Shown: positions 47,508 through 56,709, counted from the stretch's first letter. The stretch: 64,000 nucleotides of DNA from Paracoccus caeni (GCF_016629665.1 NZ_JAEPRQ010000009.1:1-64000); one strand, 5' to 3'. Numbers and translations: made by a program. The notes: generated from the sequence alone by a model not told the origin.

Positions 47508-47523
47508 TTGACCAAACGGTCAG
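47508..47523. promoter_or_regulatory. RutR-type operator
   Basis: TTGACCAAACGGTCAG agrees with the known RutR palindrome TTGACCA-NN-TGGTCAA at all but two defined positions. It is in the 130-base gap between divergent rutR and the aminotransferase gene, 22 bases upstream of the latter's ATG. Confidence 0.82.
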
Positions 47524-47640
47524 GATCAGGCTAGCACGGAGCAATTGGCAGTCAAGCATTGTCATCGGTATGTCGCGCATGGGCTGCTTACCGTCTGGCC
47601 AGTTGCGAAGATCTGACGCATGAACGGGCGGGGGACAAGG

Positions 47641-48258
47641 ATGAATATGGAACCAGAGCCCAAGCCAACCCGGATCCAGCAAAAGAATCGCGACCTGATT
47701 CTTGAAGCAGCGCTGTCGGCCTTTTCCTCGAACGGCTTTCGTGGCGCGACCATCGATCAGATCGCCGAAGCGGCCAGCCTGTCAAAGCCGAACGTGCTGT
47801 ATTACTTTCGCTCGAAGGACGAAATCTATCAGACGCTGCTGACCCGCCTGCTGGAGACATGGCTGACGCCGTTGCAGCAGCTTGATCCGAACGGTGAGCC
47901 GCTTGAGGAAGTGCTTCAATATGTGCGGGATAAGCTGATCATGTCGCGGGATTTTCCGCGAGAAAGCAGGCTCTTCGCGCATGAAATTCTGGAAGGCGCG
48001 CCGCAGCTTGAATCTATCCTGTCAGGGGAGTTGCGCGATCTGGTCGGCAAGGCGGTGACGACGCTGCGCGGCTGGATGGATCAGGGGCGTCTGGCGCCGG
48101 TCGATCCGCATCACCTGATCTTCTCGATCTGGGCAATGACCCAGCATTATGCCGATTTCGACGTGCAGGTCCGCGCGGTTCTGGGACCGGGGCATGACCC
48201 GTTTGCCGAGGCCGGGGCGTTTCTGGATAACCTTTACCGGCGGATGCTGGCGGTCTGA
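47641..48258 (+). CDS. rutR: TetR-family regulator RutR
   Basis: This regulator of about 205 residues resembles E. coli RutR over its full length. The DNA-binding part reads LILEAALSAFSSNGFRGATIDQIAEAASLSKPNVLYYFRSKDEIYQTLL. The ligand domain keeps RDFPRESRLFAHEILEGAPQLESILSGELRDLV, GRLAPVDPHHLIFSIWAMTQHYADFDVQVRAV, which in RutR binds uracil or thymine. It should repress the divergent operon until pyrimidine is present. The start is uncertain: ATG codons at 47620, 47641 and 47647 are in frame; 47641 has GGGGGA upstream. Confidence 0.9.
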   Translation: MNMEPEPKPTRIQQKNRDLILEAALSAFSSNGFRGATIDQIAEAASLSKPNVLYYFRSKDEIYQTLLTRLLETWLTPLQQLDPNGEPLEEVLQYVRDKLIMSRDFPRESRLFAHEILEGAPQLESILSGELRDLVGKAVTTLRGWMDQGRLAPVDPHHLIFSIWAMTQHYADFDVQVRAVLGPGHDPFAEAGAFLDNLYRRMLAV

Positions 48259-48846
48259 TCAGCGGCTTTGCTTGTTCAGAAGATCGGCAGAGGGCAGGAT
48301 CGCCTGAATGTTTTTCAGCGCGGCGGCGGTGAAGTCATCAATCTGACCGTTAGCCCAGTCCTTCGTCGCCTTGTTCGTCGCCGCGATGATCGCCGAGGAC
48401 AGAATCTCGATCTGCACCTCATCGACCGAAGGCATGCGCCGCGCCAGCAATTCATGCATCTGCGAGCGGCGAGCCAGAATGGCGCTGTTGCGCAAGGCGA
48501 TCAGCTTGGCATCGGTCAGCGCCAGTTCGAAAATGTGCTTCACCATCTGCCGCTCGTCCAGAAAACGGCGCAGATGGGCGGCGATGAACACGTTCAGATC
48601 GTCGATCAACCGACCCTTGGCGGCCACGAATTGCTCTGCCGCTTCGGCAGGATAATCGGGCGGCGGACCCATGATCGCCGCTTCCTTGTAGGGATAGTAA
48701 TTGAAGAATGTGCGGGTGCTGATGCCGGATTCGCGGGCGATGGCCTCGGTCGTGGTATTGGTCAGGCCGTCGCGGATCGCCAGTTCGACGGCTTTGGCCT
48801 GAATACGCTTGGCGGTTCGGAATCGGCGGGAACTGGAAGCACTCAT
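48259..48846 (-). CDS. TetR/AcrR-family transcriptional regulator
   Basis: This 195-residue protein has the DNA-binding segment AKRIQAKAVELAIRDGLTNTTTEAIARESGISTRTFFNYYPYKEAAIMG, with recognition helix STRTFFNYYP, followed by an all-helical ligand domain. It is convergent with rutR, the two stops being adjacent. No operon partner is evident, and its target is not known. ATG at 48846 was preferred over a start at 48858. Confidence 0.86.
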   Translation of the reverse strand: MSASSSRRFRTAKRIQAKAVELAIRDGLTNTTTEAIARESGISTRTFFNYYPYKEAAIMGPPPDYPAEAAEQFVAAKGRLIDDLNVFIAAHLRRFLDERQMVKHIFELALTDAKLIALRNSAILARRSQMHELLARRMPSVDEVQIEILSSAIIAATNKATKDWANGQIDDFTAAALKNIQAILPSADLLNKQSR

Positions 48847-49025
48847 TACCACGCCCACTGCTCAGTTCCGCCGTAGAATGGCATCTGGCAGCGTGACTGC
48901 GTGGAGCTTGTCCGGGGTCGTATGGAGCGAAACTTGTTTTGGCCTGAGCATCGAATCACATGAACAATTACGCCACCCGCATACAGGCGGGCAGCGCGAC
49001 AGGCAATCTGACGTATGGGGAAGCT

Positions 49026-49586
49026 TCAGGATCCCCAGGTGCGGATCGGGCCGCAATCCATATGCACGAAGTCCGAGCGCGAATATTTTCCAACTCCGCC
49101 AGCCCGGCACGAGGCTGCGGCGTTATACATCTGGTTCACCGAACGCGAGCGCAGCCGCAGATCGGCGGCCTTGCCGACCATGTGCAGCGAGTTGCGCGCC
49201 ACTCCGCCGGAACTGCGACGCAGCATGGCGTTGGTCCGCGGCGAGCGATAGCCCGACAGCATCATGTAAGGTTCGTTGGTCTGCAGCAGCCGGTGCGAGG
49301 CTGCAGCAACGTCAACCGCGCGAGGATCGATCCCGATCGCTTCGCCCGAGCGCCAGTCGCGCATGAAGACGTTGATTTCATTCAGGGCTTCGCGGATGTA
49401 TTTGCCATCGACCCAGTAAACTGTGTCGATGCTTTCCCCGGTTCTGCCCGAATACATGCGGATTCGCCGCATGTCGCCCGCGCCACGGAGAAAACCGAAT
49501 GCGTTTGCCATCACCGGGGCTGCTGCCACCGTTGTCGCCGCAAACGCTCCCAGAACGCCCCTGCGGGAGAGTAGGTCAATTGTCAT
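49026..49586 (-). CDS. DUF882 / YcbK-type murein peptidase (M15 fold), Tat-exported
   Basis: This 186-residue protein starts with a twin-arginine-like signal (LLSRRGVLGAFAATTVAAAPVMANA) and should be folded before export to the periplasm. The mature domain has the metallopeptidase arrangement of D-Ala-D-Ala carboxypeptidase-like M15 proteins: a Ser-Leu-His region in ARNSLHMVGKAADLRL with the conserved Asp, and the final SDFVHMDCG with the His-x-Asp pair. It would trim peptidoglycan crosslinks. It lies divergently beside an L,D-transpeptidase, a neighbourhood found in other Rhodobacterales. Confidence 0.86.
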   Translation of the reverse strand: MTIDLLSRRGVLGAFAATTVAAAPVMANAFGFLRGAGDMRRIRMYSGRTGESIDTVYWVDGKYIREALNEINVFMRDWRSGEAIGIDPRAVDVAAASHRLLQTNEPYMMLSGYRSPRTNAMLRRSSGGVARNSLHMVGKAADLRLRSRSVNQMYNAAASCRAGGVGKYSRSDFVHMDCGPIRTWGS

Positions 49587-49891
49587 GTCAGATCGCCTGT
49601 CCTGCTTCGTTCTTGCGCCGTTTTCTTCGAACACGGCTTTGCCGGGTTACTCCCGACTGATTAACAATATGTCAAAATCCTGTGCGGCCAGAAAGAAAAT
49701 CTTGGCCGGGTTCCAAGGATATCATGAAGATGCGCGAATTTCCGCCGATCACCTTCTGGTTGTTGCATGAAGGGCGCGGGCTGTGTTCTTCGCGTCACAG
49801 GCTGTCGGGCGAATTTCCGCCGATGATCACGGGCAGTTCCGGCAGGGCGAAGCTGCTGGCATAATGAAAGCGATTTCAATGAGGGCAGTCC
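49587..49891. other. Spacer between divergent murein genes
   Basis: These 305 bases hold no gene I can support. A 16-base direct repeat (GCGAATTTCCGCCGAT) occurs at 49734-49749 and 49809-49824, 75 bases apart. Promoters of the two divergent genes must lie here. Confidence 0.5.
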
Positions 49892-51508
49892 ATGAGCAGG
49901 GTGGGATTGGCTGCGATGGTCGCCTTGGCGGCGTCATTTTATGCCGCCGAGATTTCGACCGCGCAGCAACAGACCGGAATAGCGGTTGCATCCGCGCCAC
50001 GTCTTGAGTTTTCGGCGTCAGAGATGGCCTTGGCCCAGGCGGCTGCGGGAAATGCGGATCTGGCATCATTCTATGGCGGCAACGGGCTGAGCCCGCTGTT
50101 CTCGGGCGAGGACGGGGACAGGTATCGCGAAGCGGTGCTGGCTGCCGTATCGACGGCGCCTTCGCATGGTCTGCCGACATCCCGCTATACCCCGGATCAG
50201 TTGGCGACCAAGGCGCAGAATGCCGATGCCGAGATCCGGCAGGCGCTGATCCTGTGGCGCTACATGAATGACATGACCGGCGGCGTGCTGCGCCCGTCAT
50301 CGGTCAGCAACGAGATCAAGCGACAGGTGACGCGCCCGCGTCTCGACATGCTGATGCAGGATTTCGCCGCATCGCCCGATCCCGCGCGTTTCCTGATCGA
50401 TCTGCAGCCGCACCACCCGGCCTATCTGGCGTTGCAGCGCGCGCTGAATGGCGGCGACCGGCTGGTCGTGCCCGCCAATCTGCCCCGCGCGCCCGAAGCT
50501 GTGTGGCGCATCGGTGTCCGTGGCGAGGGTGTCGTGCCGCTGCGCGCGCGTCTGGAAAGCATCGGCTTTACCGCCCCCGCAGGCGATCCCGCACTGTATG
50601 ACGAGGCGCTGTCGCGTGCTGTGGCGGATTATCAGGCGGCTGTGGGTTTGCCGAATGACGGGGTGGCGGGGCCGAACACGATCCGTCATCTGAACGGTGA
50701 TATCGCCGATGACCGCCGCAACCGAGCGATCCTGATGTCGCTGGAGCGGATGCGCTGGCTGGCCAGCGAAGACCTGACTGCGCGCCATGTCTGGGTGAAT
50801 ATCCCGGAATATACCGCCCGGATCATCGATAACGGGCATGAGGTGTTCCAGACCCGCACCGTCGTCGGCAAGACCGGACCCGATTACGAGACGCCCGAAT
50901 TTTCCGACCAGATGGAATATGTGGTGGTCAATCCGCGCTGGAATGTCCCGCGCTCGATGACCGTGCGGGATTATCTGCCGAAGCTGCAGGCCAACCGGAA
51001 CGCGGTCGGGCATCTTGAGGTCGTTGACGGCGCCGGGAATGTCATCCCGCGCAGCCGGATCGATTTCTCGCGCTACAATGCCTCGAATTTCCCGTATCGG
51101 TTGCGTCAGCAGCCCAGCGACGACAATGCGCTTGGGCTGGTGAAGTTCATTTTCCCCAATCCGTGGAACATCTATCTGCACGATACACCGACGAAGCATC
51201 TGTTCCAGAACCGCGCCCGCGCCAATTCGAATGGCTGTATCCGTATCGGCGATCCGTTCGATCTGGCCTATCAGCTTCTGTCGCAGCAGACCGACAATCC
51301 GCAGGCCATGTTCCAGCGCGCTTTGGACAGCGGACGCGAGCAATGGCTGGCGCTGACGCCGAACGTGCCGGTGCATCTGGTCTATTTCACCGCCTTCCCA
51401 GATGAGAGCGGTCAGATCCGCATGTTCGAGGATGTCTATGGCCGTGACGCGGTGTTGTGGCAGGCGATGCAGGATGCCGGGCTGGATTTGGCGGCGCTGA
51501 ATCATTAA
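49892..51508 (+). CDS. Murein L,D-transpeptidase (YcbB-like)
   Basis: This 538-residue protein has a signal peptide (MSRVGLAAMVALAASFYAAEISTA), a peptidoglycan-binding domain around residues 205-268, and a YkuD catalytic domain from about 298. The active-site residues are His430 in YLHDTPTKHL and Cys449 in SNGCIRIGDP. It would crosslink peptidoglycan stem peptides or attach proteins to them, independent of penicillin-binding proteins. Length and order match YcbB. It stands divergent from the DUF882 peptidase and directly before lpxD, suggesting a cell envelope locus. Confidence 0.93.
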   Translation: MSRVGLAAMVALAASFYAAEISTAQQQTGIAVASAPRLEFSASEMALAQAAAGNADLASFYGGNGLSPLFSGEDGDRYREAVLAAVSTAPSHGLPTSRYTPDQLATKAQNADAEIRQALILWRYMNDMTGGVLRPSSVSNEIKRQVTRPRLDMLMQDFAASPDPARFLIDLQPHHPAYLALQRALNGGDRLVVPANLPRAPEAVWRIGVRGEGVVPLRARLESIGFTAPAGDPALYDEALSRAVADYQAAVGLPNDGVAGPNTIRHLNGDIADDRRNRAILMSLERMRWLASEDLTARHVWVNIPEYTARIIDNGHEVFQTRTVVGKTGPDYETPEFSDQMEYVVVNPRWNVPRSMTVRDYLPKLQANRNAVGHLEVVDGAGNVIPRSRIDFSRYNASNFPYRLRQQPSDDNALGLVKFIFPNPWNIYLHDTPTKHLFQNRARANSNGCIRIGDPFDLAYQLLSQQTDNPQAMFQRALDSGREQWLALTPNVPVHLVYFTAFPDESGQIRMFEDVYGRDAVLWQAMQDAGLDLAALNH

Positions 51509-51532
51509 GTCGCTTCCTGAAAGGGGGCGCTC

Positions 51533-52645
51533 ATGTCTGCAGAAGTTTCAGTGACCGTCGGCGATCTTGCCCGCGCGCTTGATGCGCGAGGCTGGGGAGA
51601 GCTTGACCTGAAGGTGACCGGCGCGGCCGAACCTGCGGCGACCTCTCCGGTCGGGCCGAACGGGGGCGTGATCGCGCTGGCAATGGCGCCGAAATATGCG
51701 GAAAGCCTGCAACCCGGCAGCATCGCCATTCTGGCCGACGGGATGGAGCCCCAGGCTTACGGACTGCGCGCCGCGATCTTTGCGCCGCGTCCGCGCCTGT
51801 TGATGGCGGGCCTGACCCGGGCGTTCGATCCCGGCCCCGAGATCGCGCCCGGCATTCATCCAAGCGCAGTCATCGATCCCTCGGCCGAAATCGGCGAGGC
51901 TGCGGCGATCGGGCCGTTCGTGGTGATCGGCGCCAAGGTCCGTATCGGGCGGAATGCGCGTATCGGTGCGCATGTCTCGATCGGGCGCGGCACCGTCATC
52001 GGCGATGACGCATTGATCCATCCCGGCGCGCGGATTGCGCATGGCGTCACCATCGGCCTTCGCATCATCGTCCAATCCGGCGCAGTGATCGGCGGCGACG
52101 GCTTTTCCTTCGTCACGCCCGAGGAATCGGGGATCGAAGAGATTCGCCGCACTCTTGGCGCGCGCGATGCGATCAAGGAACAGCACTGGACCCGCATTCA
52201 TTCGCTGGGCGGGGTCGAGATCGGCGACGATGTCGAGATCGGCGCGAATGCCACCATCGACCGCGGCACGATCCGCGCCACCCGCATCGGATCGGGGACA
52301 AAGGTCGATAATCTTGTCATGGTGGCGCATAATGTCGTGGTGGGCGAGGATTGTCTGCTTTGCTCGCAGGTGGGCATTGCGGGATCGTCCAAGATCGGAA
52401 ACCGCGTGGTTCTGGCCGGGAAGGTCGGGGTCAGCGACAATATCGAAGTCGGCGATGACGTGATCGCCGGCGGTGCCAGCAAGATCTTTACCCGCGTGCC
52501 TGCGGGTCGGGTCGTGCTGGGCAATCCGGCGGTCAAAATGGAGACCCAGTTGGAGATCCAGAAAGCCATGCGCAGGCTTCCACGTTTTGCACAACAACTG
52601 GCAAAGCTTCAGGAAACTGTTACACGACTGTTGGAAAAGGGCTGA
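51533..52645 (+). CDS. lpxD: UDP-3-O-acylglucosamine N-acyltransferase
   Basis: This 370-residue trimeric enzyme adds the N-linked hydroxyacyl chain in lipid A synthesis. The N-terminal uridine-binding domain is followed from about residue 110 by hexapeptide repeats (for example [38 protein letters not shown]), the catalytic His in [30 protein letters not shown], and a C-terminal helix that binds acyl-ACP. It begins 24 bases after the transpeptidase and runs into acp. The usual bamA-fabZ-lpxA neighbourhood is absent; instead an ACP and a ketosynthase gene follow, hinting at a dedicated acyl supply. Confidence 0.95.
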   Translation: MSAEVSVTVGDLARALDARGWGELDLKVTGAAEPAATSPVGPNGGVIALAMAPKYAESLQPGSIAILADGMEPQAYGLRAAIFAPRPRLLMAGLTRAFDPGPEIAPGIHPSAVIDPSAEIGEAAAIGPFVVIGAKVRIGRNARIGAHVSIGRGTVIGDDALIHPGARIAHGVTIGLRIIVQSGAVIGGDGFSFVTPEESGIEEIRRTLGARDAIKEQHWTRIHSLGGVEIGDDVEIGANATIDRGTIRATRIGSGTKVDNLVMVAHNVVVGEDCLLCSQVGIAGSSKIGNRVVLAGKVGVSDNIEVGDDVIAGGASKIFTRVPAGRVVLGNPAVKMETQLEIQKAMRRLPRFAQQLAKLQETVTRLLEKG

Positions 52646-52657
52646 ACAGGAGGCTTC

Positions 52658-52924
52658 ATGACCGACACGATCAAGAACCGCATCAAGGAAATCATCGCCG
52701 AACAGGCGATGCTGGAACCGGACCAGGTCACCGACGAATCGACGCCCGAGGAACTGGGCATCGACAGTCTGGGACTGGTGGAATCGATCTTCGCGCTGGA
52801 AGAGGAATTCGACATCTCGATTCCCTTCAACGCCAACGAACCCTCGAAATCCGAATTCGACATCTCGAATATGGGCACGATCATCGCGGCGGTTGAACGC
52901 CTTGTCGCCCAGAAGGCCGCATGA
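52658..52924 (+). CDS. Acyl carrier protein, specialised
   Basis: This 88-residue ACP has the phosphopantetheine attachment Ser37 in EELGIDSLGLVESIFALEEEFDISIPF. It differs from a housekeeping AcpP by its extended C-terminus (DISNMGTIIAAVERLVAQKAA). Between lpxD and a ketosynthase gene, with a four-base overlap with the latter, it probably carries a special acyl chain, perhaps for lipid A as AcpXL does in rhizobia. No direct proof of the acyl chain exists. Confidence 0.9.
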   Translation: MTDTIKNRIKEIIAEQAMLEPDQVTDESTPEELGIDSLGLVESIFALEEEFDISIPFNANEPSKSEFDISNMGTIIAAVERLVAQKAA

Positions 52925-54207
52925 CCGACAAGAAGACCAGAAAGAAGGCCGCGACGCGCAAGACCGCTGCGGCCAGTGGGGGTGAGGCACGCAGCGGTCT
53001 GCGCCGTGTCGTGATCACCGGGGCGGGCACGATCAATGCCTTGGGCCATGATGTCGAAACCACGCTTCAGGCGTTTCGCGAGGGGCGTTCCGGCATCAGC
53101 CAGCTTGATTTCCGCGATGTCGAGCGGTTGTCGATCCAGATCGGCGCGCAGGTTCATGACTGGCGGGCCGAGGATTACTTTAACCGGCAGCAAATCCTGC
53201 TTTACGATAAATTCACCCAGTTCACCTTGCTGGCCGCCAAGCAGGCGGTGGCGCAATCCGGTCTGGATTTCGAGGGTGCGCTTGGTCTGTCAGCGGGCGT
53301 CGTGCTGGGCACCGCCGGGGGCGGGCTGAATACCTGGGACGAGAATTACCGGGCCGTCTATGAAGAGGGCAAGAACCGCGTTCACCCCTTCGTCGTCCCG
53401 AAGCTGATGAACAATGCCGCCGCCAGCCATCTCAGCATGGAATACGGTCTGCGCGGCCCGGCCTTCACCGTGGCCACCGCCTGCGCCAGCTCTAATCACG
53501 CGATGGGCCTTGCCTTTCAGATGGTCCGCTCTGGCGCGGCGCAGGTCATGCTGACCGGCGGGTCCGAGGCGATGTTGTGCTTTGGCGGCGTCAAGGCGTG
53601 GGAGGGTCTGCGGGTCATGTCGAAGGATGCCTGCCGCCCCTTCAGCGCCAATCGCAACGGCATGGTGCAGGGCGAGGGTGCCGGGGTTTTCGTTTTCGAG
53701 GATTACGACCATGCCCGCGCCCGTGGTGCCGATATTCTGGCCGAGGTGGTGGGGTTCGCCATGTCCTCGGACGCGCAGGACATTGTAATGCCCTCTGCCC
53801 AAGGGGCCGAGCGCGCAATCACCGGGGCGATGCGCGATGCCGGGCTGAACCCGGATCAGATCGGTTATATCAACGCCCACGGCACCGGCACTGCGGCGAA
53901 TGACAAGACCGAATGCGCCGCCGTCGCCCATGCTTTCGGCCATCACGCCGACCGGCTGATGATCTCATCGACCAAATCGATGCACGGCCATCTGATTGGC
54001 GGCACTGGTGCGGTCGAATTGCTGGCCTGCATCATGGCGCTGCGCGAGGGCATTATTGCGCCCACCATCGGCTATCAGGAACAGGACCCTGAATGTGCGC
54101 TGGACGTGGTGCCAAATGAGGCGCGCGAGGCCAAAGTGGACGCGGTTCTTTCCAACGCATTTGCTTTTGGCGGGCTGAACGCGGTGATCGCGCTGCGCGG
54201 GGTCTAA
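52921..54207 (+). CDS. Beta-ketoacyl-ACP synthase (FabF-like)
   Basis: This 428-residue thiolase-fold condensing enzyme has the active-site Cys in VATACASSNHAMG, and the two His in YINAHGTGTAANDKTE and KSMHGHLIGGTGAVE. A Lys/Ala-rich N-terminal tail of about 25 residues precedes RVVITGAGTINALGHD. It elongates the acyl-ACP carried by the upstream ACP, with which it overlaps by four bases. It is likely a second FabF devoted to a specialised fatty acid rather than the general elongation system. Confidence 0.92.
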   Translation: MTDKKTRKKAATRKTAAASGGEARSGLRRVVITGAGTINALGHDVETTLQAFREGRSGISQLDFRDVERLSIQIGAQVHDWRAEDYFNRQQILLYDKFTQFTLLAAKQAVAQSGLDFEGALGLSAGVVLGTAGGGLNTWDENYRAVYEEGKNRVHPFVVPKLMNNAAASHLSMEYGLRGPAFTVATACASSNHAMGLAFQMVRSGAAQVMLTGGSEAMLCFGGVKAWEGLRVMSKDACRPFSANRNGMVQGEGAGVFVFEDYDHARARGADILAEVVGFAMSSDAQDIVMPSAQGAERAITGAMRDAGLNPDQIGYINAHGTGTAANDKTECAAVAHAFGHHADRLMISSTKSMHGHLIGGTGAVELLACIMALREGIIAPTIGYQEQDPECALDVVPNEAREAKVDAVLSNAFAFGGLNAVIALRGV

Positions 54208-54331
54208 GCCCCGGCGGCGCGATTTCCGTAAAACTGAAAGCAGATCGCTGCCGCGTCAGGGCAAATACCCCATGCAAACTGGGGGCTGTTCGGATATTCT
54301 GTGCAGGTTCTTCCCATGACTGGATATTCAG

Positions 54332-55603
54332 ATGAGCTTTGCCACAACTTACGAACGTTATTTTGTCAGTTTGGTAAATACGACTCGCAAGGATCTTGGA
54401 CTTCAGCCGCTTCAGATCGCGAAATCGCTGAATGATTCGGCGGACGCGCATACCAGTTGGATGCTGGCGGCGGATGTGTTCTCCCATACCGGAAGGGGCG
54501 GCAGCAGGGCGTCCGAGCGGATCGAGGATGCCGGTTACCCGATGGTCGGTCAAAGCTGGAGCACCCGTGAGAATATCGCCTATCTCGGGGTGAGCGGCGA
54601 AGCGGATCTGCGCGATGAGATCCGCACGATTCATCGCAATCTGCTAAACAGCCCCGACCACTATAAGAATATTGTCGATCCGAAGCTGGAACATATCGGC
54701 ATCGGGCTGGAACTGGGGAATTTCGACGGCCATACCGTCGTCATGGTGACGCAGAATTTCGGCGCGACCACCGGCAATCCGCAGATCGACAATGGCCGCT
54801 TTTCGACGATTCGCGAACCGATTCCGCGGATCGAGAATGATCCGCGCGCCGATTGGCTTGATGATGATTTCAACGGCCTGGTTGTGCGCTCGAAGCCGGG
54901 CGGGGCGACGGTGACGGGCACGGTCCGGGCGGATGATTTTCGTTTGGGGGCCGCGAATGACGTGGCTTACGGCTATGCCGGTGATGACTGGATGACCGGG
55001 GGCGGCGGGCATGACACGCTGGATGGCGGCATCGGTCGCGACCGGCTGTTTGGCGGCACCGGGAATGACGTGCTGCGCGGCGCTGGTGGCGATGACTTTC
55101 TTTATGGTCAGGCCGGGAATGACCGTCTGGAGGGCGGCGACGGCAACGACCTGATGCATGGCGGTGTGGGCCGGGATGTCCTGAACGGCGGCGCGGGCAA
55201 TGATACGTTGCTGGGTGAGTTTGATGCGGACAGTCTGAACGGCGGTGCCGGGAATGACTGGCTGGTCGGCGGTGCCGGCAATGACACGCTTGTCGGCGCA
55301 GCAGGCAACGACACCTTGATCGGCGGGTCCGGCGCGGATGTGCTGCGCGGCGGGACCGGGGCCGACAGCTTTGTCTTTCACCGGGGGCATGGCGCCGACC
55401 GGATCGTCGATTATCAATCGGGCTTCGACCGGCTGGTGATCGATGATGCCCTGATCGGCAACAATGTCGCCCGGTTCTACGACAATTTCATTCGCGAGGC
55501 GGCGAATGGCGTGATCATCGATTTCGGAAACGGCGACAAGATCACCGTCGTTGGCAATGGGCTGACCGCCGAATCGATTGCGGATGACATCCTAATCTTC
55601 TGA
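54332..55603 (+). CDS. Secreted CAP-domain protein with RTX calcium repeats
   Basis: This 423-residue protein has an N-terminal CAP/SCP domain (about 5-140: VNTTRKDLGLQPLQIAKSLNDSADAHTSWML, DVFSHTGRGGSRASERIEDAGYPMVG, then RTIHRNLLNSPDHYKNIVDP) and from about 215 to 350 a series of GGxGxDxLx repeats (GGAGNDTLLGE, GGAGNDWLVGG, GGSGADVLRGG) that bind calcium. There is no N-terminal signal peptide; the RTX C-terminus (IVDYQSGFDRLVIDDALIG to DDILIF) is the type I secretion signal. Secretion genes are not nearby. The role may be adhesion or a defensive or predatory effector; it cannot be settled here. Confidence 0.86.
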   Translation: MSFATTYERYFVSLVNTTRKDLGLQPLQIAKSLNDSADAHTSWMLAADVFSHTGRGGSRASERIEDAGYPMVGQSWSTRENIAYLGVSGEADLRDEIRTIHRNLLNSPDHYKNIVDPKLEHIGIGLELGNFDGHTVVMVTQNFGATTGNPQIDNGRFSTIREPIPRIENDPRADWLDDDFNGLVVRSKPGGATVTGTVRADDFRLGAANDVAYGYAGDDWMTGGGGHDTLDGGIGRDRLFGGTGNDVLRGAGGDDFLYGQAGNDRLEGGDGNDLMHGGVGRDVLNGGAGNDTLLGEFDADSLNGGAGNDWLVGGAGNDTLVGAAGNDTLIGGSGADVLRGGTGADSFVFHRGHGADRIVDYQSGFDRLVIDDALIGNNVARFYDNFIREAANGVIIDFGNGDKITVVGNGLTAESIADDILIF

Positions 55604-55621
55604 TCGGTCACGGAACCACAG

Positions 55622-55652
55622 AAAGAAAAACCGCGCCCCGAAAGGCGCGGTT
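55622..55652 (-). terminator. Terminator of the IalB-type gene
   Basis: AACCGCGCC pairs with GGCGCGGTT around a six-base loop. On the minus strand it is followed by TTTCTTTC, after the stop at 55681. The RTX gene ends 19 bases away on the other strand, and the hairpin may serve both. Confidence 0.85.
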
Positions 55653-55680
55653 CAGATTGTGGCGATAAAGATCGGGCGAC

Positions 55681-56562
55681 TTAGTTTGCCGCCGGTTCCT
55701 CGGCGGTTTCGCCTGCATCTTCTGCCGGAGCAGCGGCTTCCGGTGCTTCGGGTGCAGGGGCTTCCGCATAGGCTTTCAGTTCATCGAATGCTTTGGTGAA
55801 GCCCGACAGCGACAGCCGCAGTTTCACCGGCTCGGCCGCATCGCTGCCGAAGGGGCTGACCGAAACGGTGCCGGTGCCGCCGCGCTTCAACGCGCCCAGT
55901 TCGGCCTCGGTAAAGCCCATGCGGGCGACGCAACCAACCGGCGCGCAGAAGCTGAACGGATAGCCGCGTGCTTCGCCATTATCGATGGCAAAGCCAAGGC
56001 CCTGGATCAGGTCAGTCTCCAGCGGCGCGACCAGCGTGGCACCGGCGGCGACTTCACCATTGGTCAGCGGGATCAGGGTCATTTCGGCGACCGAATTGCC
56101 CTGTTCGTCCTTCATCAGCTGATACAGCTCGCACGGATCTTTCGACTGATTGGTGCGAATGCAGCGAGTCGTCCAGTCGTTGTCGGTCGCTTTGACGTAA
56201 TACTGACCGATCTGCGCCTCGCCCTCGCTGGCGGCTTCCGCAGCATCGGCGGGGGCCGCATCAGGTGCAGGCGTTCCGGCGGCGGGTGCCGCGTCAGCAG
56301 GAGCGGCGTCAGCAGGAGCGGCCTCGGCAGGCGCTGCCTCTGCCGGGGCGGCTTCGGCACCATCGGCGGCGGGTGCTGCCGGTGCTTCGGTGGTGGTGGC
56401 GGGTGCCTCTTCGGTCGCGGGCGCGTCAGCGGCGGGCGCGGACGCTTCCGGCGCCGCGGTTTCCGCCGGTGCGGGGGCGGGCGTCGTCGTGTCCTGCGCG
56501 AAGGCAGGAGCGGCGATCAGCGCCAGCGCTGCAAGAAGTGCCTGCGAGTGTTTGATTGGCAT
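55681..56562 (-). CDS. Invasion-associated locus B (IalB) family protein
   Basis: This 293-residue periplasmic protein has a signal peptide (MPIKHSQALLAALALIAAPAFAQ), a Pro/Ala/Glu-rich low-complexity linker to about residue 115 (repeats of APAEA and APADA), and then the IalB domain IGQYYVKATDNDWTTRCIRTNQSKDPCELYQLMKD with conserved Cys, ending GFTKAFDELKAYAEA. The first described IalB helps Bartonella enter red cells; here, in a presumably free-living organism, an envelope role is more likely. The expanded Ala-Pro linker may vary between strains. Confidence 0.92.
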   Translation of the reverse strand: MPIKHSQALLAALALIAAPAFAQDTTTPAPAPAETAAPEASAPAADAPATEEAPATTTEAPAAPAADGAEAAPAEAAPAEAAPADAAPADAAPAAGTPAPDAAPADAAEAASEGEAQIGQYYVKATDNDWTTRCIRTNQSKDPCELYQLMKDEQGNSVAEMTLIPLTNGEVAAGATLVAPLETDLIQGLGFAIDNGEARGYPFSFCAPVGCVARMGFTEAELGALKRGGTGTVSVSPFGSDAAEPVKLRLSLSGFTKAFDELKAYAEAPAPEAPEAAAPAEDAGETAEEPAAN

Positions 56563-56695
56563 GGTCGTTTCTTCCCTTTGCTCAATGCGTTGACGCGGCC
56601 TAGCATGTCCCGAAGGCTTTGTCAGGCGGCATCGCGATCAAGCTGCTTCACCTTGGCTTTACAGACCCCGACCGGCAGGGTTCCGCCCGCCGTGC

Positions 56696-56709
56696 CCAGC
56701 AATTGCTGG
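56696..56709. promoter_or_regulatory. Perfect 14-bp palindrome CCAGCAATTGCTGG upstream of ialB
   Basis: The two arms CCAGCAA and TTGCTGG are complementary with no loop. It lies 134 bases before the ialB start on the minus strand. This may be an operator, with no regulator identified. Confidence 0.45.

Noticed and set aside
54950..55370. DNA tandem repeat in the RTX gene
   Set aside because: It reflects the protein's GGxGxD calcium repeats; DNA units vary at third codon positions.
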